From Lachnospiraceae bacterium (GTDB lineage Bacteria > Bacillota > Clostridia > Lachnospirales > Lachnospiraceae): a stretch of DNA of 6,782 nt. The stretch spans positions 1-6,782 of the forward strand of contig JAAVAA010000004.1 in the NCBI GenBank assembly GCA_014804285.1, given 5' to 3'. Below the pieces are notes generated by a model. The model had not been told where the DNA came from and did no database searches. It saw nothing but the letters and a program-made list of their open reading frames with translations. Positions within the stretch are counted from its first letter, which is position 1. Each line of letters opens with the position of its first letter. Both the position numbers and the translations under genes were made by a program. Below, piece by piece: positions 1-5,587 of this stretch.

Positions 1-25
1 GAATCTGTTCCTTTGCTGCTGGCAT
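1..25 (-). CDS. Start of an unidentified gene, cut by the window edge
   Basis: Only the first eight codons are inside the window, reading MPAAKEQI, so no function can be given. The start is well supported: an AAGGAGG ribosome binding site (33-39) lies 7 nt upstream of the ATG on the minus strand. The gene has the same orientation as the exonuclease gene, 78 nt behind it. No obvious intrinsic terminator lies between them, so it may be the third gene of the merR-exonuclease operon. A 26-nt inverted repeat (45-70) lies just upstream and could instead mark separate control. Confidence 0.6.
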
Positions 26-44
26 AAAAAATCCTCCTTTTCGA

Positions 45-70
45 TAAGAATTGTCATATCTTGATTCTTA
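45..70. repeat. Inverted repeat upstream of the truncated gene
   Basis: TAAGAAT (45-51) and ATTCTTA (64-70) form a perfect 7-bp inverted repeat around a 12-nt centre that itself contains ATAT at the symmetry axis. It lies 5 nt upstream of the AAGGAGG of the leftmost gene. It is A+T-rich and has no adjoining T-run in the minus direction, so it does not look like an intrinsic terminator for the exonuclease gene. An operator or a weak mRNA hairpin is possible. I could not find a convincing -35/-10 pair beside it. Confidence 0.35.
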
Positions 71-103
71 CCAAAAAAGAGGTATTTTTTCCAAAGACAC
101 AAA

Positions 104-925
104 CTATTTTACACTACCAGTAATCCCCTTATAAACGTATTCAAGTTCCTGTAATTCAAAGGGTACCAGCGCATGATTGTCAAGCTTGATCAACTTATAA
201 TTTACTTTCAATTTTTCCGCATTTTTAATGATCGATTCCCTGACAGAGGGCTTCTTTATCCTGTCTGCATGTGCAAGAATATTTTCCAGAGTGCCAAATT
301 CATTCATCAGCAGCGATGCCGTTTTGGGGCCAACCTTTTCTGCTCCTTTGATATGATCCGCCGTATCCCCCGTAAGTGATTTAAAATCTGCATACTGCCC
401 CGGTGTAATGTCAAATTTCTCTTTTATGTATTCGGGAGTGCAGATTACTGTTTTTTCTCCCCGATAGCGAAGCACGGATACCTGATCCGTTATAAGCTGA
501 AAAAAATCACTGTCAAATGACGAGATTACAATTTCATTTTCCTCTCCAAAGGACAGCGCATAAGCGGCAATCAGGTCATCCGTTTCGCAATCCGTTGTCT
601 CCGCATGTTTGATACCCATAAAATCCAGCGCAGCATACACATCGTCAATCTGAGAAAAAGGGTTTTCTTCTTCGGGCACTTCACTATAATCAATCCTGTT
701 TGCTTTGTAATCCGGATCCAGCCCGGAACGCTCATTTTCATGTTCCCCATCGAATAATACTACTATATGCGTAGGTTCCACTTTACGGATAATCTTCAGT
801 AATGCGCCAACAAAGCCAAGCGTTCCGAAAATAGCCTTTCCCTGATCATTTACGATTCTTGCAGGCATGCCAAAAAACATTTGAAATAACAAGTTACTGC
901 CATCAACAATTAAAAATCGATTCAT
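104..925 (-). CDS. 5'-3' exonuclease, DNA polymerase I N-terminal type
   Basis: A 273-residue cytoplasmic protein of the 5' nuclease (FEN/PIN-like) family, which cleaves flap or 5'-ended DNA using two metal ions. Visible metal-binding acidic sites are D8 in VDGSN, D59 in LFDG, E114/D116/D117 in ETDD, D138/D140 in FDSD, and D187/D190 in GDTAD. YKANR (73-77) matches the conserved loop. IKGAEKVGPKTASLL (192-206) is the helix-hairpin-helix that grips DNA. No polymerase domain follows, so this is a stand-alone enzyme, comparable in size to small homologues such as Xni. The ATG at 925 was chosen because GGAGG sits 5 nt upstream and MNRFLIVDGSN matches the family's N-terminus; an upstream in-frame ATG at 1003 would overlap merR. 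The gap to merR is 28 nt, so co-transcription is likely. A structure-specific nuclease role is known for the family; the exact substrate here is not visible. Confidence 0.9.
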   Translation of the reverse strand: MNRFLIVDGSNLLFQMFFGMPARIVNDQGKAIFGTLGFVGALLKIIRKVEPTHIVVLFDGEHENERSGLDPDYKANRIDYSEVPEEENPFSQIDDVYAALDFMGIKHAETTDCETDDLIAAYALSFGEENEIVISSFDSDFFQLITDQVSVLRYRGEKTVICTPEYIKEKFDITPGQYADFKSLTGDTADHIKGAEKVGPKTASLLMNEFGTLENILAHADRIKKPSVRESIIKNAEKLKVNYKLIKLDNHALVPFELQELEYVYKGITGSVK

Positions 926-953
926 AACAACCTCCATGCGGTGCAAAAGTAAT

Positions 954-1901
954 TTATCTTGGCTTAATCGGCAGTAAAAGATCAATTTTTCCGTCAATAC
1001 CATTCTCCGGCCATCCCATATGGGACGAATATACCCAGTTCAAATGTTCCTCCAAATAATCCCGATGATCCTCCTGATATTTTTCGCTGTTTTTAACCCA
1101 TTCTTTCAGAAAATTCCACTCATAAAAATCAGGAAAATTAATCGTATACGCAGCATAAAGTCCGCCGTCATAGTGTTTTTTGACTATAGGTGATGCCACT
1201 TCCATGTCATCCGGAATCGTTACCCAGTCTTCATAACCATGATAATCACTCCCCGGCTGCGGTTCCGGATTATTAAAGCCAAACATCCGTGCATCCGGTT
1301 TGATTTCGTACAACTTGCTGGAGCGAATAAACATATCCATGACTTCCCCTACTGTTTCTTCCGGGTCATCCCCTGCAAATTGATAGGATGCTACTGTACA
1401 GGGCGGTAAAAGTACGATTCGGACACAGTTTCCTTTTTCTACCATTTCTTTTGCAATACTCATTTTTCGTTCTCCCTTCAAATGATGTTTTTCCAGAGGC
1501 AGAAATTCTGTCAACTCCACAATCGTATCCTCTTGCACAAAATCCATATAATTTTCGTCCGAAGCATCTTCGTAAAGCAATTCCAACAATTTTTCCAAAG
1601 CTTTTTTCATTGCATGAACAGTCTTTACGTTTTCATTCATATCGCGAATCCGCGCTTCCAGAATGCGAATAGCTTCCTCTTTATTTCCGTCCATCATACA
1701 TCGAATTTGTTTTAATGGGATTTGTAGTTTCCGCAATATAATAATTTGCTGCACCCTTCTGACAGCATCTGTATTATAGACGCGATAAGCATACCCCTCC
1801 TTCCGCATGCTTTCAATCAAACCTATTTTTTCATAATACCGCAGCATTCTGGCAGAGATCTGAAACATTGAAGAAACCTCTCCGATTGTCATTTGATCCA
1901 T
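954..1901 (-). CDS. MerR-family regulator with GyrI-like effector-binding domain
   Basis: A 315-residue transcriptional regulator. Residues 4-70 form the MerR winged-helix domain: TIGEVSSMFQISARMLRYYE is the recognition helix region, followed by GLI...GYAYRVYN, the typical wing. Residues 75-112 form the dimerising coiled coil. Residues 158-315 resemble the GyrI-like/AraC effector-binding fold, with VRIVLLPPCTVASYQF at its start, the E-E-H-L-N-W segment (284-289) near the usual acidic ligand-contact region, and IDLLLPIK at the end. Proteins of this plan (BltR, BmrR, TipA-like) sense small hydrophobic or cationic compounds and untwist promoters with long spacers. The ATG at 1901 has AGGAGGTGA ending 4 nt upstream (GGAGG spaced by 7); the longer in-frame ATG at 1952 would lie in the promoter. 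No efflux pump or ABC transporter is adjacent; the next gene is a 5' nuclease. The ligand is unknown. Confidence 0.9.
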   Translation of the reverse strand: MDQMTIGEVSSMFQISARMLRYYEKIGLIESMRKEGYAYRVYNTDAVRRVQQIIILRKLQIPLKQIRCMMDGNKEEAIRILEARIRDMNENVKTVHAMKKALEKLLELLYEDASDENYMDFVQEDTIVELTEFLPLEKHHLKGERKMSIAKEMVEKGNCVRIVLLPPCTVASYQFAGDDPEETVGEVMDMFIRSSKLYEIKPDARMFGFNNPEPQPGSDYHGYEDWVTIPDDMEVASPIVKKHYDGGLYAAYTINFPDFYEWNFLKEWVKNSEKYQEDHRDYLEEHLNWVYSSHMGWPENGIDGKIDLLLPIKPR

Positions 1902-1921
1902 CTTCTCACCTCCTGCACCTG

Positions 1922-1952
1922 AGTATAAAGTGCGACATCGTGTCGCAGTCAA
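1922..1952 (-). promoter_or_regulatory. MerR-type promoter with 19-bp spacer and operator dyad
   Basis: On the minus strand, TTGACT (1947-1952) and TATACT (1922-1927) are separated by exactly 19 bp, the overlong spacer typical of MerR-activated promoters. A perfect 7-bp inverted repeat with a 3-bp centre, TGCGACACGATGTCGCA (1931-1947), lies between the two hexamers, where MerR dimers bind. It sits directly upstream of merR, so autoregulation is the natural reading. The predicted transcription start (about 1915) is almost at the Shine-Dalgarno sequence (1906-1914), giving a leader of only about 14 nt. Confidence 0.85.
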
Positions 1953-1996
1953 TAAGAATTACATAATTTATTTTTCGTTGTTTTACCGCACCCTTA

Positions 1997-2935
1997 TCAA
2001 TATCTATACGGATGAATCAATCCTCGCACAGATTCATCGAGCGTATCAAAATCAATCGGCACGTTATAGGTTTGAATGTCTGTAAGCTTCACAAGATTAC
2101 TGAGATCCGGAAGGGTCGTCACGTGTTTCAGATCCCGCAATTGTAATGTTTCCAGGTTCACAAGAGAACTAACAAAGTCGATATTTTCCAGTTTCATAAT
2201 TCTCCAAAGTTCCAGTTCCCGAAGACTCTTCAGTTCACCAATCCCGGAAAGATCAGTATTTCCACACCACCACAACCTAAAAGCTTTCAATTGAAGTTCC
2301 TTCAAAAAACTGAAATCTGATACCTTAATCCCCCGCAGAGTCAGTGATTTTAACTCTGAGATCCTGCCGATGCTTTCAAGATGCTTCTTGACCTTTTTAC
2401 CAAGAAACAAGGAATTCAATTTTTTATATTGAAGAAGCCATTCACAGTCAAATTGTATTGCTCCGCCCATTGTATCTGCAAAAAAGATCAATTCCTCCAA
2501 ATCAGACGAAAGATTGTTCATGAAACTGTAATCCTGCCGATCAAATAAATCCAGATGCAGGCCTTTTAAACCGGGCAGCTCACACAAATATTCAATATTA
2601 ATGGCATTCTTATTTTCCCGAAGATGCGCATCAATACGAACCTTCGATAAATGAGGCATCTGACCCAAAATAGAAAGATCAAACGTTTTATCTCCATAAA
2701 TATTAAAGACCCTGAAATAGAGATCGGGTCTTTTTTCCAAAATACGGTCTATAACCGAATACGCTTTTTCGGGAAGCTCCTGACTGATCTGTATACACTT
2801 AATCTTTTTATTCTGCGCAATCTCTTCGATGATCTCAGGAGTTATGTCCTTGTAACCGACAAAACTCATAGCTCCATTTTCATGTGATTCATTTGAAATA
2901 TGAATATGATTGGTAAAATTAATCCATGCTCCCAT
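1997..2935 (-). CDS. Leucine-rich-repeat protein, cytoplasmic, function unknown
   Basis: A 312-residue protein with irregular leucine-rich repeats. The clearest run is residues 190-290, where units such as ISELKSLTLRGIKVSDFSFL, IGELKSLRELELWRI, SSLVNLETLQLRDL and LSNLVKLTDIQTY repeat the L-x-x-L-x-L pattern at about 20-24 residues. Earlier, more degenerate units include MPHLSKVRI (93-101), LPGLKGLHLDL (120-130) and SSDLEELIFF (143-152). There is no signal peptide, membrane helix, LPXTG or cell-wall module, so it is probably cytosolic, unlike secreted internalins. The LRR solenoid suggests protein binding, but the partner cannot be named. AGGAG lies 6-7 nt upstream of the ATG. It lies 142 nt downstream of the GNAT gene and 95 nt upstream of the merR start, on the same strand. 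I saw no good promoter of its own, so it may be read from the GNAT promoter. Confidence 0.75.
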   Translation of the reverse strand: MGAWINFTNHIHISNESHENGAMSFVGYKDITPEIIEEIAQNKKIKCIQISQELPEKAYSVIDRILEKRPDLYFRVFNIYGDKTFDLSILGQMPHLSKVRIDAHLRENKNAINIEYLCELPGLKGLHLDLFDRQDYSFMNNLSSDLEELIFFADTMGGAIQFDCEWLLQYKKLNSLFLGKKVKKHLESIGRISELKSLTLRGIKVSDFSFLKELQLKAFRLWWCGNTDLSGIGELKSLRELELWRIMKLENIDFVSSLVNLETLQLRDLKHVTTLPDLSNLVKLTDIQTYNVPIDFDTLDESVRGLIHPYRY

Positions 2936-3020
2936 ACAGATCTCCTCTCTAAATCCGATTATGTACCATATTTTTCTGCCAAACCCAACTTGCCAAATTA
3001 TCAGTTATTCTATTTTATCG

Positions 3021-3033
3021 TAAGCCTTTGTCC
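3021..3033 (+). repeat. Left copy of a 13-nt direct repeat flanking the GNAT gene
   Basis: TAAGCCTTTGTCC here is identical to 3638-3650. The two copies bracket the GNAT gene (3078-3557) and its promoter. This copy continues directly into the methyltransferase-like relic at 3025-3071. Outside the 13 nt the flanks of the two copies do not match. Confidence 0.55.
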
Positions 3034-3071
3034 CAATCCGCAGGTCATCCGGAATACTCCAAAAAAGCAAA
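3025..3071 (+). pseudogene. Short decayed relic of the methyltransferase gene
   Basis: These 47 nt align with 3861-3908 in the intact methyltransferase gene, with about four substitutions and one single-base deletion in an A/C run. Read in the matching frame the relic encodes LCPNPQVIRNTP, against LRPDPQVIWNTP at residues 30-41 of the intact protein (9 of 12 identical); the deletion then shifts the frame. No start codon, ribosome binding site or remaining methyltransferase domain accompanies it, so it is a vestige rather than a gene. It lies on the plus strand in the gap between the LRR and GNAT genes, both on the minus strand. I infer an old partial duplication or a rearrangement scar. Confidence 0.65.
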
Positions 3072-3077
3072 TATCAA

Positions 3078-3557
3078 CTAAACATTAATATACTGAAGAT
3101 ACTTAGAATCTCTTCCTTCTTCCGAGAATTCCTCTAACACAGTAAACCCGTTTTTTTCGAGAACACGTATTGATGCAAGATTATCCGCGAAAGAAAAGGC
3201 GCCAATCGTGTTAAATTCATATTTAGTCTTTATTTCTTGCAAAAACAAAGCCACAGCCTCTGTTGCAATTCCATGTGACCAATATTCCTTTTCAAAAATG
3301 CAGAAGCTAAGCATAGCATTTGGATCTTCATTTACATCAATACAATAGCACCAAATATCGCCAATATAATTACCATCTGCTATAATTATTTTTCCGTAGC
3401 TTTTTGCATTTGCAAGTAGTGTTTCTCTATAATCCTCCAGAGCTTCTTCTACAGTCTGGGCTTTTTGCGGTAATACTGCTCTAATCTCTGGTTGTTTAGC
3501 TTTCTCAAAATAGATTCTGACTGTATCAGCAGTCCTGTTCCCTAAGCATATGTTCAT
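3078..3557 (-). CDS. GNAT-family N-acetyltransferase
   Basis: A 159-residue protein of the GCN5-related acetyltransferase fold, which transfers an acetyl group from acetyl-CoA to an amine. LSFCIFEKEYWSHGIATEAV (83-102) is the beta4-alpha3 segment; SHGIA is a variant of the R/Q-x-x-G-x-G/A pyrophosphate-binding loop, with the first basic residue replaced. NLASIRVLEKNGF (126-138) is the typical second CoA-contact motif. The substrate cannot be predicted. ATG at 3557 was preferred because GGAGG lies 5 nt upstream; an in-frame ATG at 3569 (163 residues, with AAAGG upstream) is possible, and that GGAGG would then be part of its coding region. It has a strong promoter of its own (3593-3622) and is divergent from the methyltransferase gene. 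It is bracketed by 13-nt direct repeats and is A+T-rich, which hints at insertion as a unit. Confidence 0.85.
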   Translation of the reverse strand: MNICLGNRTADTVRIYFEKAKQPEIRAVLPQKAQTVEEALEDYRETLLANAKSYGKIIIADGNYIGDIWCYCIDVNEDPNAMLSFCIFEKEYWSHGIATEAVALFLQEIKTKYEFNTIGAFSFADNLASIRVLEKNGFTVLEEFSEEGRDSKYLQYINV

Positions 3558-3592
3558 CGTGTCCTCCACACCTTTCTCTTTGCCTTGTGCAT

Positions 3593-3622
3593 ATTATATC
3601 ATTCCTTCCCGATTTTTTTCAA
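3593..3622 (-). promoter_or_regulatory. Promoter of the GNAT gene, extended -10
   Basis: On the minus strand, TTGAAA (3617-3622) and TATAAT (3593-3598) are separated by 18 bp, and TGA immediately precedes TATAAT, giving the extended -10 form TGnTATAAT. Transcription should start near 3586, about 29 nt before the chosen ATG. CCGATT (3609-3614) and AATCGG (3621-3626) form an inverted repeat across the -35 region, which might be an operator or chance. Confidence 0.75.
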
Positions 3623-3637
3623 TCGGCGCCGACAGCA

Positions 3638-3650
3638 TAAGCCTTTGTCC
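3638..3650 (+). repeat. Right copy of the 13-nt direct repeat flanking the GNAT gene
   Basis: TAAGCCTTTGTCC is identical to 3021-3033. The stretch 3642-3653 also resembles the methyltransferase coding sequence at 3861-3873 (one substitution, one missing base), so it may be a second, even shorter relic of the same source. It lies upstream of the GNAT promoter in the divergent intergenic region. Confidence 0.5.
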
Positions 3651-3664
3651 GATTTCATTAACTA

Positions 3665-3693
3665 TTGCTTTTTTTCCTTTTTTTTTCTATTAT
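3665..3693 (+). promoter_or_regulatory. Likely promoter of the methyltransferase-Nudix operon
   Basis: TTGCTT (3665-3670) and TATTAT (3688-3693) are spaced by 17 bp on the plus strand; the spacer is almost pure T. The -10 matches five of six consensus bases and the -35 only three. Transcription would start near 3700, inside the left arm of the palindrome at 3696-3741, leaving a leader of about 75 nt. Confidence 0.45.
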
Positions 3694-3695
3694 CA

Positions 3696-3741
3696 ATAGT
3701 AAACGACATAACAAATTTAAATTTCTAATGTCGTTCACTAT
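3696..3741. promoter_or_regulatory. 46-nt near-perfect palindrome before the methyltransferase gene
   Basis: The outer arms are ATAGTAAACGACAT (3696-3709) and ATGTCGTTCACTAT (3728-3741), complementary at 13 of 14 positions. The centre holds a 12-nt self-complementary AAATTTAAATTT (3713-3724) on the same axis. In all, 20 of 23 base pairs across the element are symmetric. It lies at or just after the predicted methyltransferase start point and 34 nt before its ATG. It could be a large operator for a dimeric repressor or form a leader hairpin. No U-run follows it on the plus strand, so it is not a simple plus-strand terminator. On the minus strand an A-run follows, which also argues against one. 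Confidence 0.65.
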
Positions 3742-3774
3742 CTAGTAACAACTACCGGAAAGGAAACTGGAATC

Positions 3775-4638
3775 ATGTGGACAGCACAGAACTGGAAGGA
3801 TTACGAAGTGATCGACACCTCAAAGGGTGAAAAACTGGAACGCTGGGGAAGCTATATTCTCCTTCGTCCCGATCCGCAGGTCATCTGGAATACTCCCCAA
3901 AAAGCAAAAGAGTGGAAAAAGCTAAATGGACATTATCACCGCAGCAGTAAAGGCGGCGGTGAATGGGAATTTTTTGATCTTCCCACAGAGTGGAGCATCC
4001 ACTATCAGGATCTGACTTTCCACTTAAAGCCTTTCAGTTTCAAGCACACCGGTCTTTTTCCGGAACAGGCTGTAAACTGGGACTGGTTTCGTGAAATCAT
4101 TCAAAAATCCGGTCGTCCGGTAAAGGTGCTGAATCTTTTCGCCTACACCGGAGGCGCTACCCTTGCTGCTGCCAAAGCGGGTGCAGCCGTCACTCATGTT
4201 GACGCTTCCAAGGGCATGGTTACCTGGGCAAAAGAAAACGCCGCTTCCTCCGGACTTGCGGATGCTCCTATCCGTTATCTTGTGGATGACTGCGTTAAAT
4301 TTGTGGAGCGGGAAATTCGCCGGGGCAACACCTACGACGGAATTATCATGGACCCTCCCTCTTACGGGAGAGGCCCTAAGGGAGAAATCTGGAAAATTGA
4401 AGACAGCATTTATCCCTTTATCGAGCTGGCCTCCCAGCTTCTTTCCAAGGAACCTTTGTTTTTCCTGATCAACTCCTACACTACCGGACTGCAACCTGCT
4501 GTTCTCAGCTATCTGCTAAACTCCGTGATCACGCCAAAACACGGTGGCCAGGTCTGCTCCTCAGAGATTGGACTGCCAGTACGGGAAAGCGGCTTGATTC
4601 TACCCTGCGGCGCTTCCGGACGGTGGGTAAGCAACTAA
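3775..4638 (+). CDS. Class I SAM-dependent methyltransferase, COG1092/RlmI-like
   Basis: A 287-residue methyltransferase. Residues 1-100 form the family-specific N-terminal region (NWKDYEVIDTSKGEKLERWG, then RPDPQVIW). The Rossmann-like SAM domain begins at about 115: LNLFAYTGGATLAAAKAGA (119-137) is motif I, which binds SAM. D143 in HVDASKG is the expected ribose-binding acid, DDC (171-173) the adenine-side acid, and DPPSYGRG (193-200) the catalytic motif IV. The protein ends at LPCGASGRW, the usual end of this family, so it looks complete. Relatives RlmI and RlmK methylate 23S rRNA; this shorter type lacks their PUA domain, so rRNA is a plausible but unproven substrate. The start fits the conserved N-terminus, although the ribosome binding site is weak (AAAGGA about 10 nt upstream). 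The Nudix gene follows after 18 nt, probably in one operon. Base composition is richer in G+C than neighbouring accessory genes. Confidence 0.88.
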   Translation: MWTAQNWKDYEVIDTSKGEKLERWGSYILLRPDPQVIWNTPQKAKEWKKLNGHYHRSSKGGGEWEFFDLPTEWSIHYQDLTFHLKPFSFKHTGLFPEQAVNWDWFREIIQKSGRPVKVLNLFAYTGGATLAAAKAGAAVTHVDASKGMVTWAKENAASSGLADAPIRYLVDDCVKFVEREIRRGNTYDGIIMDPPSYGRGPKGEIWKIEDSIYPFIELASQLLSKEPLFFLINSYTTGLQPAVLSYLLNSVITPKHGGQVCSSEIGLPVRESGLILPCGASGRWVSN

Positions 4639-4656
4639 TTTTCTGGAGGATGAACA

Positions 4657-5145
4657 ATGCATTTTAAATACTGTCCGCATTGCGGAAATAAATTAATCAA
4701 AAAAGAAATAGGCGACGAAGGATTCATACCATTTTGTGAAAACTGTGATATCCCTTTATGGGATATGTTTACAACCAGTATCATAGCCGCCGTTGTTAAT
4801 GAGCAAAATGAGGTGGCATTACTACGGCAAAATTATGTATCCACTTCTAGCTATGTGTGTGTAGCCGGAATAATGAAAATCGGAGAATCTGCTGAAGATA
4901 CCGTTATCCGTGAGGTTAAAGAAGAACTCGGTCTAGATGTGATTGATCTTGAATTTATAAGAAGCTACCCCTATGAAAAGAAGGAAATGCTTATGCTTGG
5001 ATATAAAGCTGTAGTGAAAAAGTCCGACTTTTCAATATCCGGAGAAGTCGATTCCGCCAAATGGGTAAAATTTGAAAATGCTTTAAGCCTGCTGCGCGAA
5101 GGAAGTATTGCCTGGCAGCTAGTCAAGACTGTTATCGGGACATAA
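4657..5145 (+). CDS. Zinc-ribbon Nudix hydrolase, NudC-like
   Basis: A 162-residue cytosolic pyrophosphohydrolase. Residues 6-30 form a zinc ribbon with C6, C9, C27 and C30 (CPHCG...CENC). The Nudix box is perfect from G71 to L93 (G-x5-E-x7-REV-x-EE-x-GL): E77, R85, E86, E89 and E90 supply metal binding and catalysis. Downstream, SYPYEKKEMLMLGY (103-116) sits where NudC enzymes carry the SQPWPFPxS NAD(H)-recognition motif followed by MLGF, and GEVDSAKW (129-136) and SIA (150-152) also match NudC. Family knowledge suggests NAD(H) or a related dinucleotide, or an NAD cap on RNA, but the changed motif makes specificity uncertain. The N-terminal domain of full NudC is absent. GGAGG lies 7 nt before the ATG. 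The gene's last 14 nt overlap the end of the convergent DUF2752 gene. Confidence 0.88.
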   Translation: MHFKYCPHCGNKLIKKEIGDEGFIPFCENCDIPLWDMFTTSIIAAVVNEQNEVALLRQNYVSTSSYVCVAGIMKIGESAEDTVIREVKEELGLDVIDLEFIRSYPYEKKEMLMLGYKAVVKKSDFSISGEVDSAKWVKFENALSLLREGSIAWQLVKTVIGT

Positions 5146-5587
5146 GCTGCTCATACCACGGAAATATCCCTGCCAGAAGATTTTTCCTATGATACACATA
5201 AGGCGCTTTATTCGGAAAGTACAGGTACATTCGGTAAATATAAATGGCAAGTGCTGCCGCTACAAGGACTCCCAACACAAAGGCAAATCCTTTTGTTTTG
5301 GTTCCCTTCAAATAACGGAAATATCCGCAATATAGCAAAAACAGTATCACAAGAAAAATAGACGGATTGATTACTGCCGCCTGCATGATATTTCCTTTTA
5401 AAAGATACAGCCCTGCTCTTGTAAGCCCGCATCCCGGACAAGGAAACCCTGTGGTAACCAAAAGCGGGCAGAATGCGTCAAATATAGCGTGAATAATTAC
5501 ATAATAAACTACAAATGCCACTCCTGCTATCCAGAACTGCTGTATATCCTTTTTTATGCGATTAACGACTTTTTCTGCTCTTTTCAT
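5132..5587 (-). CDS. DUF2752 small membrane protein
   Basis: A 151-residue membrane protein of the DUF2752 family. The signature is C40-P-x6-G-x-P-C50-P-G-C53-G-x-T-R (to residue 57), with three cysteines that could bind metal or form disulfides. Three hydrophobic helices are visible at about 18-38, 70-90 and 100-122, with a lysine-rich cytoplasmic N-terminus. The family's biochemical role is unknown. ATG at 5587 was chosen, but no good ribosome binding site precedes it; the nearest purine tract, AAAGGGG (5610-5616), is 22 nt away. An in-frame TTG at 5593 is a slightly closer alternative, and an in-frame TAA upstream rules out a longer protein. The gene is convergent with the Nudix gene, overlapping by 14 nt, with no terminator seen between them. 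Confidence 0.82.
   Translation of the reverse strand: MKRAEKVVNRIKKDIQQFWIAGVAFVVYYVIIHAIFDAFCPLLVTTGFPCPGCGLTRAGLYLLKGNIMQAAVINPSIFLVILFLLYCGYFRYLKGTKTKGFAFVLGVLVAAALAIYIYRMYLYFPNKAPYVYHRKNLLAGIFPWYEQLMSR

Noticed and set aside
2900..3088. 62-codon plus-strand frame MNMIGKINPC... as a small gene
   Set aside because: It overlaps the LRR start antisense and has no ribosome binding site. Its only recognisable part is the methyltransferase relic, so it is recorded as a pseudogene fragment instead.
3021..3650. 13-nt repeats as attachment sites or a transposon target duplication
   Set aside because: No integrase, transposase or terminal inverted repeats are present, and one copy is embedded in a methyltransferase relic. 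Kept only as a direct repeat of uncertain origin.
3661..3690. T-rich tract as a terminator tail for a plus-strand transcript
   Set aside because: No plus-strand gene lies upstream and no strong hairpin directly precedes it. It fits better as the spacer of the methyltransferase promoter.
4163..4468. 101-codon plus-strand frame inside the methyltransferase gene
   Set aside because: It is a different frame of the same coding sequence; the product is low-complexity and resembles no family.
4024..4494. 156-codon open frame on the minus strand inside the methyltransferase gene
   Set aside because: It lies antisense to a well-supported gene with intact SAM motifs, has no recognisable domain or suitable start context, and is an expected shadow in a G+C-richer gene.
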